From Micromonospora ferruginea (lineage in GTDB: Bacteria; Actinomycetota; Actinomycetes; Mycobacteriales; Micromonosporaceae): DNA of 64,000 nt. A model generated the notes under the pieces. That model had not been told where the DNA came from and ran no database searches. It saw nothing but the letters and a program-made list of their open reading frames with translations. The DNA lies in assembly GCF_013694245.2 (NCBI RefSeq), contig NZ_CP059322.2, forward strand, positions 1,112,001-1,176,000, written 5' to 3'. Below are positions 17,245 through 35,336 of this stretch, one piece after another (position 1 is the stretch's first letter; each line of letters begins with the position of its first letter). Both the position numbers and the translations under genes were made by a program.

Positions 17245-19173
17245 GTGAGCACCCCCGTCGGCCATCGCCCTCCGCCCGCCGAGCCGCTGCCCGCGGCGGG
17301 CGCCGCCGCGTCCTCGCGACTCTCCGTCTACGCCGAGTCGACCTCGGTGGTGCAGGGCGGCCGGCTCGGCCTGCGCATCGGCCGACCGTGCGGGTCCGGC
17401 CGGGTCCGGGTACACGTCCACGACGACATCTCCGGCGAGCGCGTCGTCGACACTCGCCGCCGGGGCTCCCGCTGGTGGCTGGACGTCCCACGGGACTGGC
17501 CCAGCTCGCTGTACCGGGTGACCGTGACCGACCGGGACGGCGACGTGGCGGCCGCGCCCGACGAGGCGCAGGCGTGGTTCGTGGTACGCCCTCGGCAGCC
17601 CGGCGCGCCCACGCTGCTCTCCCTCCCGTTCACGACCTGGCAGGCGTACAACCGGTTCGGCGTCCCGGGCGAAGGTCTCTATCCGGCCGAGGATCCCCGG
17701 CGCGCGGTCCGGGTGAGCCTCGACCGCCCCGGCGGGGGACCGCCACCCGAGCGCTGGGAGCACGGCCTGCTGGTCTGGCTGCGACGCCGGGGCGAAGCAG
17801 TCGATTTCTGCTCGAACCTCGATCTGCACGACGGCGCCGCCGAGCTGGGCGCTTACCGGCTTCTCGTCGTCAACGGCCACGACGAGTACTGGACCTGGGA
17901 GATGCGCGACCGGGTCGAGGGCTTCGTCCGCGACGGTGGGAATCTCGCCGTCTTCGGCGCCAACACGTCCTGGTGGCAGGCGCGGATCGAGGACGGCGGC
18001 CGCAGCCTCGTCTGCTACCGCGACCCCACCACCGATCCGATCGCGCGGACCAACCCGGGGCGGGCCACCGTCGAGTGGAGCAGCGCCCCCGCCAACCGGC
18101 CGGAGAACACCATGACCGGGGTCAGCTTCCGCCGGGGCGCCGGATGCTGGGGCCCGGACATGCCGCGCATGCGCGAGGAGGCCTACACCGCACGCTTCGC
18201 CGAGCACTGGGTCTTCGAGGGAACCGGGCTGCGTACCGGTGACGCCTTCGCGCTCGGCACCCTCGGCTACGAGACCGACGCCGCCGACTTCCGCGAGATC
18301 GACGGGGTCCCGCGCGTGACCGGCCGGGACGGCACACCCCGCGACTTCGTCGTGCTGGCCACCGCGGACCTGCGGCACTGGCGGGCATACGGGCAGGGCG
18401 GCTGGGCGACGATGGGCGTCTTCACCTCCGGCGCCGGCACCGTGTTCAACGCGGCGACCGTCAACTGGGGCGCCGGCCTCCACGACCCGGTCGTCGACCG
18501 GGTCACCCGCAACGTGCTGGCCCGGCTGTCGGCGCCGCCGGTCGCCGGTCGCTGGGACGTGATCGGGGAACCGACCCCGGTGCACGCTCTCGTCGCCCAC
18601 CGCGGCGATCTGGTCGCGGCCGGAGACGGCGCGTTGCTCACCCGCGAGCTCTGCGGCCAGAACCTGACGTGGCGGCACCTCGCCGACGCGGACGGACTGG
18701 TCGCGCTCGCCGCGCCGCGCGAGGCCGTGCCAGACGGACCGCAGGAGGTCCACGCGGCCACCACCGACGGTCGGCTCGTCCGTTGGACCGGCCACGGCTG
18801 GGCGCCGGCGGGCACCGTGCCGGCCGGCACCGCCGCGCTGGCCATCGCCGACTGTCGGATCTTCGCCGCACGCGCCGACGGGACGCTGTGGGCCGCGCCG
18901 CTCGCTGCCGACGCCCGCCGGTGGACGGCCGTCGGCGTCGCCCCGCCCCTGTCCGGTCTGACCGCCGAGCACGGCCGGCTCTATGCCGCGTGCGCCGACA
19001 ATCAGCTCCGTAGCGCCGCGGTGCCTCCGCCCGACCGTCCCGTGCACGGGTGGACGGCGCTGGGGCCGCTCGACGGCGTGACCGTGATCGCCGCCGACGG
19101 TGGCCGGATCGTCGGCGTCGGGCCGGGGCGGTGCCTGCGGTGGCGCGCGGTGACGCCGGCCGCTACGGCGTGA
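17245..19173 (+). CDS. N,N-dimethylformamidase large-subunit-like protein with C-terminal repeat domain
   Basis: The GTG at 17245 is chosen because GGGGAGG lies 3-9 bp before it, although a GTG four codons earlier is in frame. The product is 642 residues with no signal peptide. Residues about 110-440 resemble the C-terminal domain of the N,N-dimethylformamidase beta subunit (SLPFTTWQAYNRFG, VVNGHDEYWTWEMRD, AVFGANTSWW, GWATMGVF). Known members sit in a glutamine-amidotransferase-like fold. The last 180 residues are short repeated beta units (LVAAGDGALLTREL, RIFAARADGTLWAAPL) resembling a propeller or tectonin. No companion small subunit is seen. The stop overlaps the convergent NRPS C-domain gene by 11 bp. 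The substrate is unknown. Confidence 0.7.
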   Translation: MSTPVGHRPPPAEPLPAAGAAASSRLSVYAESTSVVQGGRLGLRIGRPCGSGRVRVHVHDDISGERVVDTRRRGSRWWLDVPRDWPSSLYRVTVTDRDGDVAAAPDEAQAWFVVRPRQPGAPTLLSLPFTTWQAYNRFGVPGEGLYPAEDPRRAVRVSLDRPGGGPPPERWEHGLLVWLRRRGEAVDFCSNLDLHDGAAELGAYRLLVVNGHDEYWTWEMRDRVEGFVRDGGNLAVFGANTSWWQARIEDGGRSLVCYRDPTTDPIARTNPGRATVEWSSAPANRPENTMTGVSFRRGAGCWGPDMPRMREEAYTARFAEHWVFEGTGLRTGDAFALGTLGYETDAADFREIDGVPRVTGRDGTPRDFVVLATADLRHWRAYGQGGWATMGVFTSGAGTVFNAATVNWGAGLHDPVVDRVTRNVLARLSAPPVAGRWDVIGEPTPVHALVAHRGDLVAAGDGALLTRELCGQNLTWRHLADADGLVALAAPREAVPDGPQEVHAATTDGRLVRWTGHGWAPAGTVPAGTAALAIADCRIFAARADGTLWAAPLAADARRWTAVGVAPPLSGLTAEHGRLYAACADNQLRSAAVPPPDRPVHGWTALGPLDGVTVIAADGGRIVGVGPGRCLRWRAVTPAATA

Positions 19174-20515
19174 GCGTGGCGAGAGGCACGGATCCGGCGA
19201 CGGCGGCGACCACTGTCGACTCCAGCGCGCGCAGGTGCGCCTCGATGCGGCGTGGTGGCAGGTAGCGGGTGTCGCCGGTGACCGTCACCCGCAGCGCTCC
19301 CGGTCCCGCCTCCGGGGCCGCGGTCAGGTGCAGGCAGTAGCGGCACGCGACCTTGGCCTGCGGCGGCTGCCAGCCGAACACCGTCGTCGTGCGCGCGGCC
19401 TCGATCTCGCCGGGTGCGGGCGGCGCGCCGGGCGGCGTCTCGGTCAGTCGCATGTCGTTGAAACAGCAGTACGGCCGCGATCCGGTGTCGAGCCGTTCCA
19501 GCGCGGCGTCCAGCGCCCGCTGGTCGTAGTATCCGGCCCGGTAGGCCCGCAGCGCCGCCGGCCGGGCCAGGTCGAGCAGTTCGCCGACCGTTCCCACCGC
19601 GGCGTGGTCGAGCACGAACAGCCCTTCCTGGGCCACGGTCGCCACGACGTCGCGGTGCCCGGGCTGGAACCGGTTGCCCACGATCACCGGCAGCACCGTC
19701 GTGGTCACACCTCGCTCCGCGGCGATCAGCGCGCCGGAGACCGCCAGCAGCACCGCGGAGGAACTGGTCCGGTGGCGACGCGCGAGCGTGGCGGCGGCCA
19801 GCCCGAGGGCCCGGGAGGTCAGCGCGCCGACCCACCAACGGACCGGCTGCTCCGTGGCCACCGGCCGGGCGACCATGCCGCCGTCCGGGAGGAGACGCCA
19901 GCCGTCCAACCAGTGGCTGACGGCGGCGCGGGACACCGTCCGGCCCGGCGCCGACTCCTCGAAGGCGGCGAGGGTGTCGGGGTCGCCGGGCGGACGACCG
20001 GTCCGCCGGAGCAGCGCCAGCCGGAGTTGACCGACGATCAGGTCCGCGCCGGCGCCGTCGGCCGCGAGATGGCACAGCACCAGCACGATCCGCGCGACTC
20101 GGCCAGCGTCGTCGACGACCAGGCCGGGACGGAGCGGATACTCGTCGGTGTAGTCGAACGCCTCCCGTCCGAGTCGCTCCACCAGCGCGGCCGCCGCCGC
20201 GTCGGGCCCGCCGCCGTCGGTCAGCTCCGCCACCGCCAGCGGAACACGACCCGCCTGTTCGACCCGCCGCCGGGGTCCGGGCGCGATCCGGGTGCGCAGG
20301 CCCGGGTTGGCCTCGATCACCGCCCGTACCGCGGTCCGTGCGGCGTCCACCGACAGGCCGTCGGCGACCTTGACCGGCGGGACCACGACCCGGGCGAGGT
20401 TGAAGTAGTGGTCGTTGGGGACGGTGCGGTGGATCGCCGCCCAGATCGCGTGCTGGCCCCAGGTCAGCGGAGCCGGTGGGGGCGGTGGGTCGGCGACCGC
20501 GAAGGTGACCTCCAT
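19163..20515 (-). CDS. discrete NRPS condensation-like domain protein
   Basis: This 450-residue protein is the last gene of the NRPS operon; its ATG region touches the PCP gene stop. It has the two-lobed chloramphenicol-acetyltransferase fold pattern of C domains. The active-site motif reads CHLAADG where most have HHxxxDG: the catalytic second His is kept but the first His is Cys. A DFGWG-type motif is replaced by VFGWQPP near the C-terminus. It may acylate or release a chain carried on the discrete PCP, or act as an alcohol acyltransferase. The domain class is clear and its place in the assembly line is inferred. Confidence 0.8.
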   Translation of the reverse strand: MEVTFAVADPPPPPAPLTWGQHAIWAAIHRTVPNDHYFNLARVVVPPVKVADGLSVDAARTAVRAVIEANPGLRTRIAPGPRRRVEQAGRVPLAVAELTDGGGPDAAAAALVERLGREAFDYTDEYPLRPGLVVDDAGRVARIVLVLCHLAADGAGADLIVGQLRLALLRRTGRPPGDPDTLAAFEESAPGRTVSRAAVSHWLDGWRLLPDGGMVARPVATEQPVRWWVGALTSRALGLAAATLARRHRTSSSAVLLAVSGALIAAERGVTTTVLPVIVGNRFQPGHRDVVATVAQEGLFVLDHAAVGTVGELLDLARPAALRAYRAGYYDQRALDAALERLDTGSRPYCCFNDMRLTETPPGAPPAPGEIEAARTTTVFGWQPPQAKVACRYCLHLTAAPEAGPGALRVTVTGDTRYLPPRRIEAHLRALESTVVAAVAGSVPLATLTP

Positions 20516-20765
20516 CAGCCGGGCACGCCACGGGCGCGCAGGTACGTCGCGAGCGGCCCGACGCCGTCCAGGTAGACGGGGTCGTCGTCGAGGTCGAGGC
20601 GCACTCCGTACGCCCGCTCGACGGCCTGGATCAGGCGGAGCTGTCCCAGCGACGTCAGGCCCAGGGCGACGAGCGGCGCCTCGGCGTCGAGCGCGTCGTC
20701 CCGGGTGATGTCACCGTCGCTGGCGGCCTCCACCAGGTCGGCCAGGTCGGTGGTCAGGTCGGTGC

Positions 20766-20769
<4 letters not shown>
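20515..20769 (-). CDS. discrete peptidyl/acyl carrier protein of the NRPS operon
   Basis: The 84-residue protein carries the phosphopantetheine site LGLTSLG with Ser40. The sequence is acidic, as is usual for carrier proteins. Its ATG overlaps the stop of the upstream NRPS gene by 4 bp and its stop overlaps the C-domain gene start, so translation is coupled on both sides. A discrete carrier beside a discrete acyl-AMP ligase suggests that it receives a starter acid, though it could also be the partner of the discrete C domain. Confidence 0.88.
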
Positions 20770-23833
<3,064 letters not shown>

Positions 23834-23837
<4 letters not shown>

Positions 23838-25316
23838 GATGACTCCTTGGCTTCCTCGAAGATCTCCCGGATCCGCTGTTTGACGACCTTGCCGGCCACG
23901 TTCACCGGCAGCGCCTCCAGTTGGATCAGGCGGGTGGGCTGTTCGTGCAGGGCGAGGCGACCGGCCAGGAACGTGCGTACGTGGACGAGCCGCAGTGGCG
24001 TGCGGGCGACGACGGCGGCGGCGGGTGTCATGCCGAGGACCGGGTGCGGCAGGCCGACGACCGCTGCGGCGGTGATGTCGGGGTGCGCGTGCAGGGCCTC
24101 CTCGACGGCGACTGTGGAGACCTTGTCGGCCCCGGACTTGATGACGTCGCTCTCGCGGTCCACCAGGTACAGGTATCCGTCGTCGTCGAGGTAGCCGATG
24201 TCGCCCATCCGGGTCCAGCCGTCGCGGAAGACGTGCGCGGTGGCGTCGGCGTCGCCGAGGTAGGCACGGGGTGGCGCGGGTGTCGACAGCCAGACCTCGC
24301 CGACGGTCCCGGGCGGGCAGGGACGCCCTTCGGCGTCGGCGACGCGTAGGCGGCTGCCGGCGGCGGGCATGCCGAGCGCGGCGGGCCGCTGCGGGTCGAA
24401 GATCATCGTGGTCTGCGCCGGAGCTGCCTCGGTGGAGGTGTAGTAGTTGACGACGGTCACGCCGGGCAACGCGTCGGCGAGCCCGGCCGCGACCGGGGAC
24501 GGCAGAGCGGCCGCGGTTGAGCCGAGCAGAGTGAGGCTGCTCAGGTCGTGGTTGGCGCAGACGCCGGAGCGCAGCAGCTCGATCGCCATGGCGGGGACGA
24601 CGAACGCGGTGCCGACGCGGCGCTCGGCGATGAGGTCGGCGAAGCGGTCCGGTGTGAACCGTGGGAGCACGAGCATGCCGGCCTTGGCGACGAGGGCGTT
24701 GAGCAGCATCGTCTGCGCGGCGTTGCTGCCGATCGGAAAGGCGTGCAGGAAGTGGCGGGAGTGAGCCAGCGGCCGCAGGATCGGGCGCACCCGGGCGCCG
24801 TGGGTGATGTTGGCGTGGCTGGCGACGACGGCCTTCGGCCGGCCGGTGGTGCCGGACGTGTACAGGATCTGGGCGGGAGCGTCGGGGAGGTGGCGGGCAG
24901 CGCGGTCGGGTCGGCGTCGCCGTCGGTCATCGCCGTCCACTCGTCCGGACCGTGGACGGTGGCGCCGGACGGTGGGCGCACGCCGCTGCCGTGCACCACC
25001 GCCGCCGCGCCGCAGTCGTCGAGCAGGTACGCCACCTCGGCGGGGGCGTTGCGGTCGGAGACGGGCACGGCGATCGCCCCGGCCGCGAGGGTGGCGGTGT
25101 ACGCGCTCGCGTAGGCAGGCCAGTCGCGCCCGCCGTAGAGGAGCGCCACCCGGTCACCGGGGCGCACCCCGCCGGCCCGCAGCGCCGCAGCGCCGCAGAC
25201 GGTACGCCGCCACCACTCGGCCAGGGTCAGCGTGGTGCCGCTCTGTTCGATTCCGACGTGCCCGGGTTCCAGCGCGGCTCGACCGGCGAGCAGCCCGTGC
25301 ACGGTCAGCGGCGCCG

Positions 25317-25320
<4 letters not shown>
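23834..25320 (-). pseudogene. discrete acyl-AMP ligase (class I adenylate-forming), frameshifted in this sequence
   Basis: The gene starts at GTG 25318-25320, overlapping the upstream stop, and ends at 23834. Its span is 1,487 bp, not a multiple of three. The N-terminal third (VTAPLTVHGLLAGRAALEP up to about TALPATSP) and the C-terminal part (DAPAQILYTSGTTGRPKAV onward) are in different frames. The join is at a GGGG run at 24884-24887 (plus strand); one extra base there would restore a 495-residue enzyme. All core motifs survive: ILYTSGTTGRPK, STEAAP, GDIGYLDDDG, and the lysine region GKVVKQR. The intact form would activate a carboxylic acid starter for the discrete PCP. It is either a genuine mutation or a sequencing error; tight operon packing favours an error. 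Confidence 0.8.
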
Positions 25321-30892
<5,572 letters not shown>

Positions 30893-30896
<4 letters not shown>

Positions 30897-33800
30897 CGCG
30901 CGGGTCCGGTCTGCGCGAGCAGGGCCAGGGCGTCCTCGTCGGTCAGCTCGGCCAGCTCCGCGGCGAGCGCGTCCTCGACCGCGGTGGCGAACGCGCCAAG
31001 CGTCGGCCGGGCGAACAGGGTTCGGATGGGCAGGTCGACGCCGATCGCGGCGCGCAGCCGGGCGATGACGCGCGTGGCGAGCAACGAGTGCCCGCCGATG
31101 GCGAAGAAGTCGTCGCCCACGCCGATGTCCTCCACCCGCAGCAGCGTCGACCAGATGCGGGCGACGAGAAGTTCGGCGTCCGTGGCCGGCGGGGCCGAGG
31201 TGAGCGTCCGGGCCGTCAGGTGCGGGGCGGGCAGGGCGGCGAGGTCGACCTTCCCGTTACGGGTCAGCGGCAGCGACGGCAGCGTCACGATGCTGGTGGG
31301 GACGAACAGCGCCGGCAGCAGACCGGCGGCGTGTTCGCGCACGGCGTCCGCCTCGACCCGGCCGGCCACGTAGGCGACGAGGGCGTCGTCGCGGGCCACG
31401 ACGACGGCCTGGACGACGTCGGGGTGCCCGGCGAGGACCGACTCGACCTCACCGGGCTCGACGCGGACGCCACGGACCTTGAGCTGGCGGTCCAGGCGTC
31501 CGGCGAACTCCAGCACCGGATCGCGGTCGAGGTCGCCACGCCAGCGGGCCCGGTCGCCGGTGCGGTAGAGCAGTCCCTCTCCGTAGGGGTCGGGCCGGAA
31601 GCGCTGGTCGGTCAGGTCGGGGCGACCGAGGTATCCGTCGGCGAGTCCCGCTCCGGCGAGGCAGAGCTCGCCGACGGTCCCGGGGGCGACGAGCCGTCCG
31701 TGCCGGTCGAGGACGTAGGCGCGTACTCCGCCGACGGGGCGGCCGATCGGCGGGCGTCGGTGCGCGTCGTCGGCGTCGAGGTCGATCGCCGTGGCGATGA
31801 TCGTCGCCTCGGTGGGGCCGTAGGTGTTGACGAGCCGCACCCGGTCGCCGTGCCGATCGCGCCAGGCGGCGACGGCGCCGGCGTCGACCTGCTCACCACC
31901 GAGGATGACCAGGCGTAGCGCCGGCGGCCAGGCGGTGACGACGTCGAGCAGCGCCTGCCAGTAGGCGGTCGGCAGGTCGAGGACGGTCACCTGGGGATTG
32001 GCGGCGAGCACGTCCGGGAGGGTGGCCGGTCCGTCGGGCAGTAGGACCAGGGTGCCGCCGGCGACCAGCGTCGGCCAGATCTCCTCGGCGTGGGTGTCGA
32101 ATCCGATGGAGGCGAACTGCACCATGTGGTCGTCGGCGCCGAGTTCGTATGCGGGGACCATCCAGGCCACCCGGTCGGCGAGCGCGGCGTGCCCGACGGT
32201 GACCGCCTTCGGCTGCCCGGTGGAGCCGGAGGTGAACAGCGCGTACGCGGTCTCGGGGGCGACCGTCCGCCGCCGGGGTGCGCGGCGGTGGACGCCGGTG
32301 GGGTCGACGACGGCGGTGACGCCGGCCTCGGCGGCGAGGGCGGCGTGCCGGGCCGGTGGCAGGTCGGGGTCGAGCGGGACGTAGCCGGCGCCCGCCCGCC
32401 ACGTGCCGAGCAACGCCGCGACGAGATGCGGGCCGCGCGGGAGGCTGACGGCGACGAGGTCGCCCGGTCGCACGCCCTCGGCGTGCAGCCGACGCGCGTA
32501 GCCGTCCGCGGCGTCGATCAGGTCGGCGTAGGAGACGCGTTCGTCGCCGCTGATCATCGCGACGGCCCATGGGCGGGCGGCGGCGGTGCGGGCGACGAGG
32601 TCACCGGCGCGGGCGGCGGTGTCGAGCGGGGGACCGGCGCCGGCGACGAGGAGCCGCTCCCGGGTGGCGGCGTCGACCAGCGGCAGCCGGTGCAGGGGGA
32701 GGTCGGGTTCGGCGGTGACGGCCGCGAGAAGGTCGGTGTACGCGGCGGCGAGCCGCTCGACGGTCGACGCCGTGAACAGGTCGGCGCGGTAGACGAGGAC
32801 GGCGTCGACAGCGTCGCCGACGACGGTGGCTTCGAGTGCCAGGTCGACCGCGATGCCCGGGGGTGGGGTGCGGTGGGGGGTCACCGCGAGCGCGGCGAAC
32901 TCGTCGACCGTGGTGGTGGCGACGTCGAGGGTGGAGTGCAGCGTGAAAGTGGTCTGGAAGAGGGCGTTGCGGCTGGCGTCCCGGGGCAGGTCGAGGTCCG
33001 CGACGAGCTGTTCGAAGGGGATGCCCTGGTGCGTGAGAGCGCCCATGAGGGCGGTGCGGGTGCGGCGGATCAGCTCGCGCGCGGTGGGCTCTCCGGACAG
33101 GTCACCCCGGATGACCACGACGTCGCTGAGGTAGCCGACGACGTCTTCGAGGTCGACGTCGTCCCGGCCGGCGACCGGTGTGCCGACGCAGATGTCGTCG
33201 GCGCCGCTGCGCTGCGCGAGCAGGAGCTGGTAGACGGCCATGAGGACCATGAAGGGGGTGCAGCGAAGCTCGATGGCGAGGTCACGTACGGCCCGCACGG
33301 TGGCGGCCGGCACGCGGAACTCGACCGCGCCGGCGTCGGAGCCGCGCTCGGCCGGGCGGGGCCGGTCGGTCGGCAGGTCCAGGACCGGCGGGTCGGCGAG
33401 TGCCTCGCGCCAGTATTCGCGTACCTCGGGGTCGGTCGCCCGGGAGTGCCGGTCGCGCACCACTTCGGTGTACGGCCGGGGAGGTGGCGCGAGTGGCTGG
33501 CCGTTGTAGGCCAGGGCGAGGTCGCGGTAGAGCAGGTTGGTGGACCAGCCGTCGGCGACGATGTGGTGCACGACGGTGGCGAGGAGGTGGTCCTCGTCGT
33601 CGAGGCGGAGCAGGATCGCCCGCAGCAGGTGACCGTCGGCGAGGTCGAAGGGTTCGCGGACGGCGGCGTCGAGTCGCGTCTGCGCGGCGGTCTCACGTTC
33701 GGCCGGGGGGAGGTGCCTCAGGTCGATCTCGGCGATCGTGGTCGGCCGGGGCGGCAGCACGCGTTGCCTCGGCGTGCCGTCGAGGTCGACGAAGGCGGTG

Positions 33801-33982
33801 CGCAGCGATTCGTGTCGGGTCGTCACCGCGTCGTAGGCGGCCGTGAGGGCGGTGCGATCGAGCGCGCCGGCCAGCCGGCTGACGACGCTGATGTGGTGGG
33901 TCGGCTCGCCGGCCGTCAGGCGGTGCAGGAACCACAGACGTTCCTGACCGGGCGAGACGGGTGTGAGCGTCGGGTCGTCCAC
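30893..33982 (-). CDS. NRPS module C-A-PCP, first gene of the operon
   Basis: The 1,029-residue module starts MDDPTLTPVSPGQERLWFLH, the usual N-terminus of a C domain, about 50 bp after a weak promoter region. The C domain has VVHHIVADG intact. The A domain has YALFTSGSTGQPKA and YGPTEAT, and the PCP (about 955-1020) has IGGHSLLA. The pocket read by alignment to GrsA is D-T-E-D-I-G-T-I-I-K. The acidic residues suggest a basic side chain, but I know no firm match. A C domain at the very start means that it accepts an upstream acyl chain, presumably from another protein. No TE is present. Confidence 0.88.
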
Positions 33983-34082
33983 GGCAGCCCTCCATGATCA
34001 CCCGCTGTGTGACGCCTAACCCTAGATTCGGCCCGCGTTATTGGCAATAGTCTTAACAATTACGTGTTCGGGCTGGTCGGAG
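33983..34082 (-). promoter_or_regulatory. NRPS operon promoter region
   Basis: The region between the NRPS start and the chitinase-operon terminator is AT-richer than its surroundings. It includes the near-palindrome TATTGGCAATA (34039-34049) and, on the minus strand, GGTTAGGC, which resembles one half of an IdeR/DmdR1 iron box. Neither is strong enough to assign a regulator. Confidence 0.35.
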
Positions 34083-34130
34083 GCCACGGCGAGCGGTAGG
34101 CGCATCGACATGCCTACCGCTCGCCGTGGC
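34083..34130 (-). terminator. hairpin terminator of the chitinase pair
   Basis: A perfect 19-bp stem (34083-34101 and 34112-34130) with a 10-nt loop lies six bases past the stop of the downstream chitinase. It separates the chitinase transcript from the NRPS operon. Confidence 0.78.
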
Positions 34131-34135
34131 ACTGC

Positions 34136-35317
34136 TCAGAAGCCGGCGGAGATCCGGCTGAACTCCCAGTCGCTCTGGGCGATGCCGCTGCAGGTGGAGA
34201 CCACGCCGCCGCCGGCGCAGCCGCGGTCGCGGTTCACCGCCCAGAAGGTGAAGCGGGCGAGGCCGCTGTTCCGGGCGTAGTCGCGGATGCGCGTCCAGGT
34301 CTCCGGCGTGGTCACCTCCTGCTGGTCGGAGAGGCCGTTCATGCCGGAGATGCCCATGTGGGCGTACGCCGTCTGGTCGTTCCAGCCGAACGTGGACTTC
34401 AGTTGGTTCTTCAGGCCCTCGGCCGCGTTGCGGGTGCTGGTGTACATGTCGGCGCCGCCGCCGAAGTCGAACGGCATGATCGTGAAGATGTCGACGTTGG
34501 CGTTCAGCGCCCGGGCCTGGTTGATCAGCCGGATGCCGTGCACGTTGGGCCCGGTCGTGGTCGTACCGAAGGTCAGGATCGTGGTGACGCCCGGGTTGTT
34601 GCGCTTGATGATGCCCAGGGCGCTGACGATGCGGTCGGCGACCGTGTAGTTCTCGAACTCGTCGTAGTTCTCGATGTCGATGTCGATCGCCTTGAGGTTG
34701 AAGGTGTTGATGACCTTCTGGTAGGCGCCGGCGAGGGCTTCCGGGGTGGCGCAGTTCGGGCCGAGCTTGTTGCCCTGCCAGCCGCCGATCGACGGGACGA
34801 TGCTCGCGCCGGCCGCCTTGGCCTGGTTGATCCAGGACTCGTGGACGCCGCCGGTCAGGCCGCCCTCACCGTCCCAGACCGGGTTGCAGCCGTTCGCCAG
34901 CACGAACGCGACGGTGAACGCGCGTACGCCCTGGCCGGTGATGGTGGAGGGCGCCGGCGGGTTGCCCCAGCCGGGGTAGACGTAGGGCGCGGCGGCCATC
35001 TTGCCGCCCGGCGGCGGGTTGGTCGGGCCGGTGGGCGGCGGGGTGGTGGGGGTGGTGCCGCCGCCGCAGGCGCCCTGGTTGGCCCAGACGTCCCACTGGC
35101 CGCTGTGGGTGGCCGGGTTCTCGTTCTGGGTCCACCACTTGGCCTGGTAGTTGACGCCCTGGTACGACGACTGGCCACCGCCGACGTAGACCTGGGACGC
35201 CGACCAGGCCGGGTAGCAGGCCGCGGCCGCGCTCGACGTGGTCATCGGGAGGACGGCGATCGCGGTGGCGGTGACCGTGACGGCGGCCAGGGACAGGATC
35301 TTCTGCCTGAGTTTCAT
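34136..35317 (-). CDS. secreted GH18 chitinase with N-terminal CBM5/12-type chitin-binding domain
   Basis: The 393-residue preprotein has a signal peptide (about 1-32), then a small aromatic-rich domain (CYPAWSASQVYVGGGQ, YQAKWWTQNENP) of CBM5/12 type at about 33-85. A Thr/Pro linker leads to a GH18 barrel. The catalytic motif reads IDIDIENY with Glu216 as proton donor, and GVRAFTVAFVL and SIGGWQGN mark earlier strands. The barrel is of the short type that lacks the alpha/beta insertion. It hydrolyses beta-1,4-GlcNAc links outside the cell. It starts 20 bp after the preceding chitinase stop, so the two form an operon. Its CBM DNA is almost identical to that of its neighbour. Confidence 0.93.
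   Translation of the reverse strand: MKLRQKILSLAAVTVTATAIAVLPMTTSSAAAACYPAWSASQVYVGGGQSSYQGVNYQAKWWTQNENPATHSGQWDVWANQGACGGGTTPTTPPPTGPTNPPPGGKMAAAPYVYPGWGNPPAPSTITGQGVRAFTVAFVLANGCNPVWDGEGGLTGGVHESWINQAKAAGASIVPSIGGWQGNKLGPNCATPEALAGAYQKVINTFNLKAIDIDIENYDEFENYTVADRIVSALGIIKRNNPGVTTILTFGTTTTGPNVHGIRLINQARALNANVDIFTIMPFDFGGGADMYTSTRNAAEGLKNQLKSTFGWNDQTAYAHMGISGMNGLSDQQEVTTPETWTRIRDYARNSGLARFTFWAVNRDRGCAGGGVVSTCSGIAQSDWEFSRISAGF
35064..35164 (-). repeat. CBM-coding repeat, copy 1
   Basis: These 101 bp match 36361-36461 at 99 of 101 positions, with two G/C exchanges. Both encode the WTQN...WDVWANQGACG part of the chitin-binding domain. Flanking sequence diverges quickly, suggesting gene conversion or recent domain copying. 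Confidence 0.85.
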
Positions 35318-35336
35318 GACGCTCTCCTGTGGGGGT

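Noticed and set aside
33983..34030. GGTTAGGC before the NRPS operon as an iron-box (IdeR/DmdR1) and evidence of a siderophore.
   Set aside because: Only one half of the box matches, and the operon has no hydroxylase, siderophore receptor or MbtH gene.
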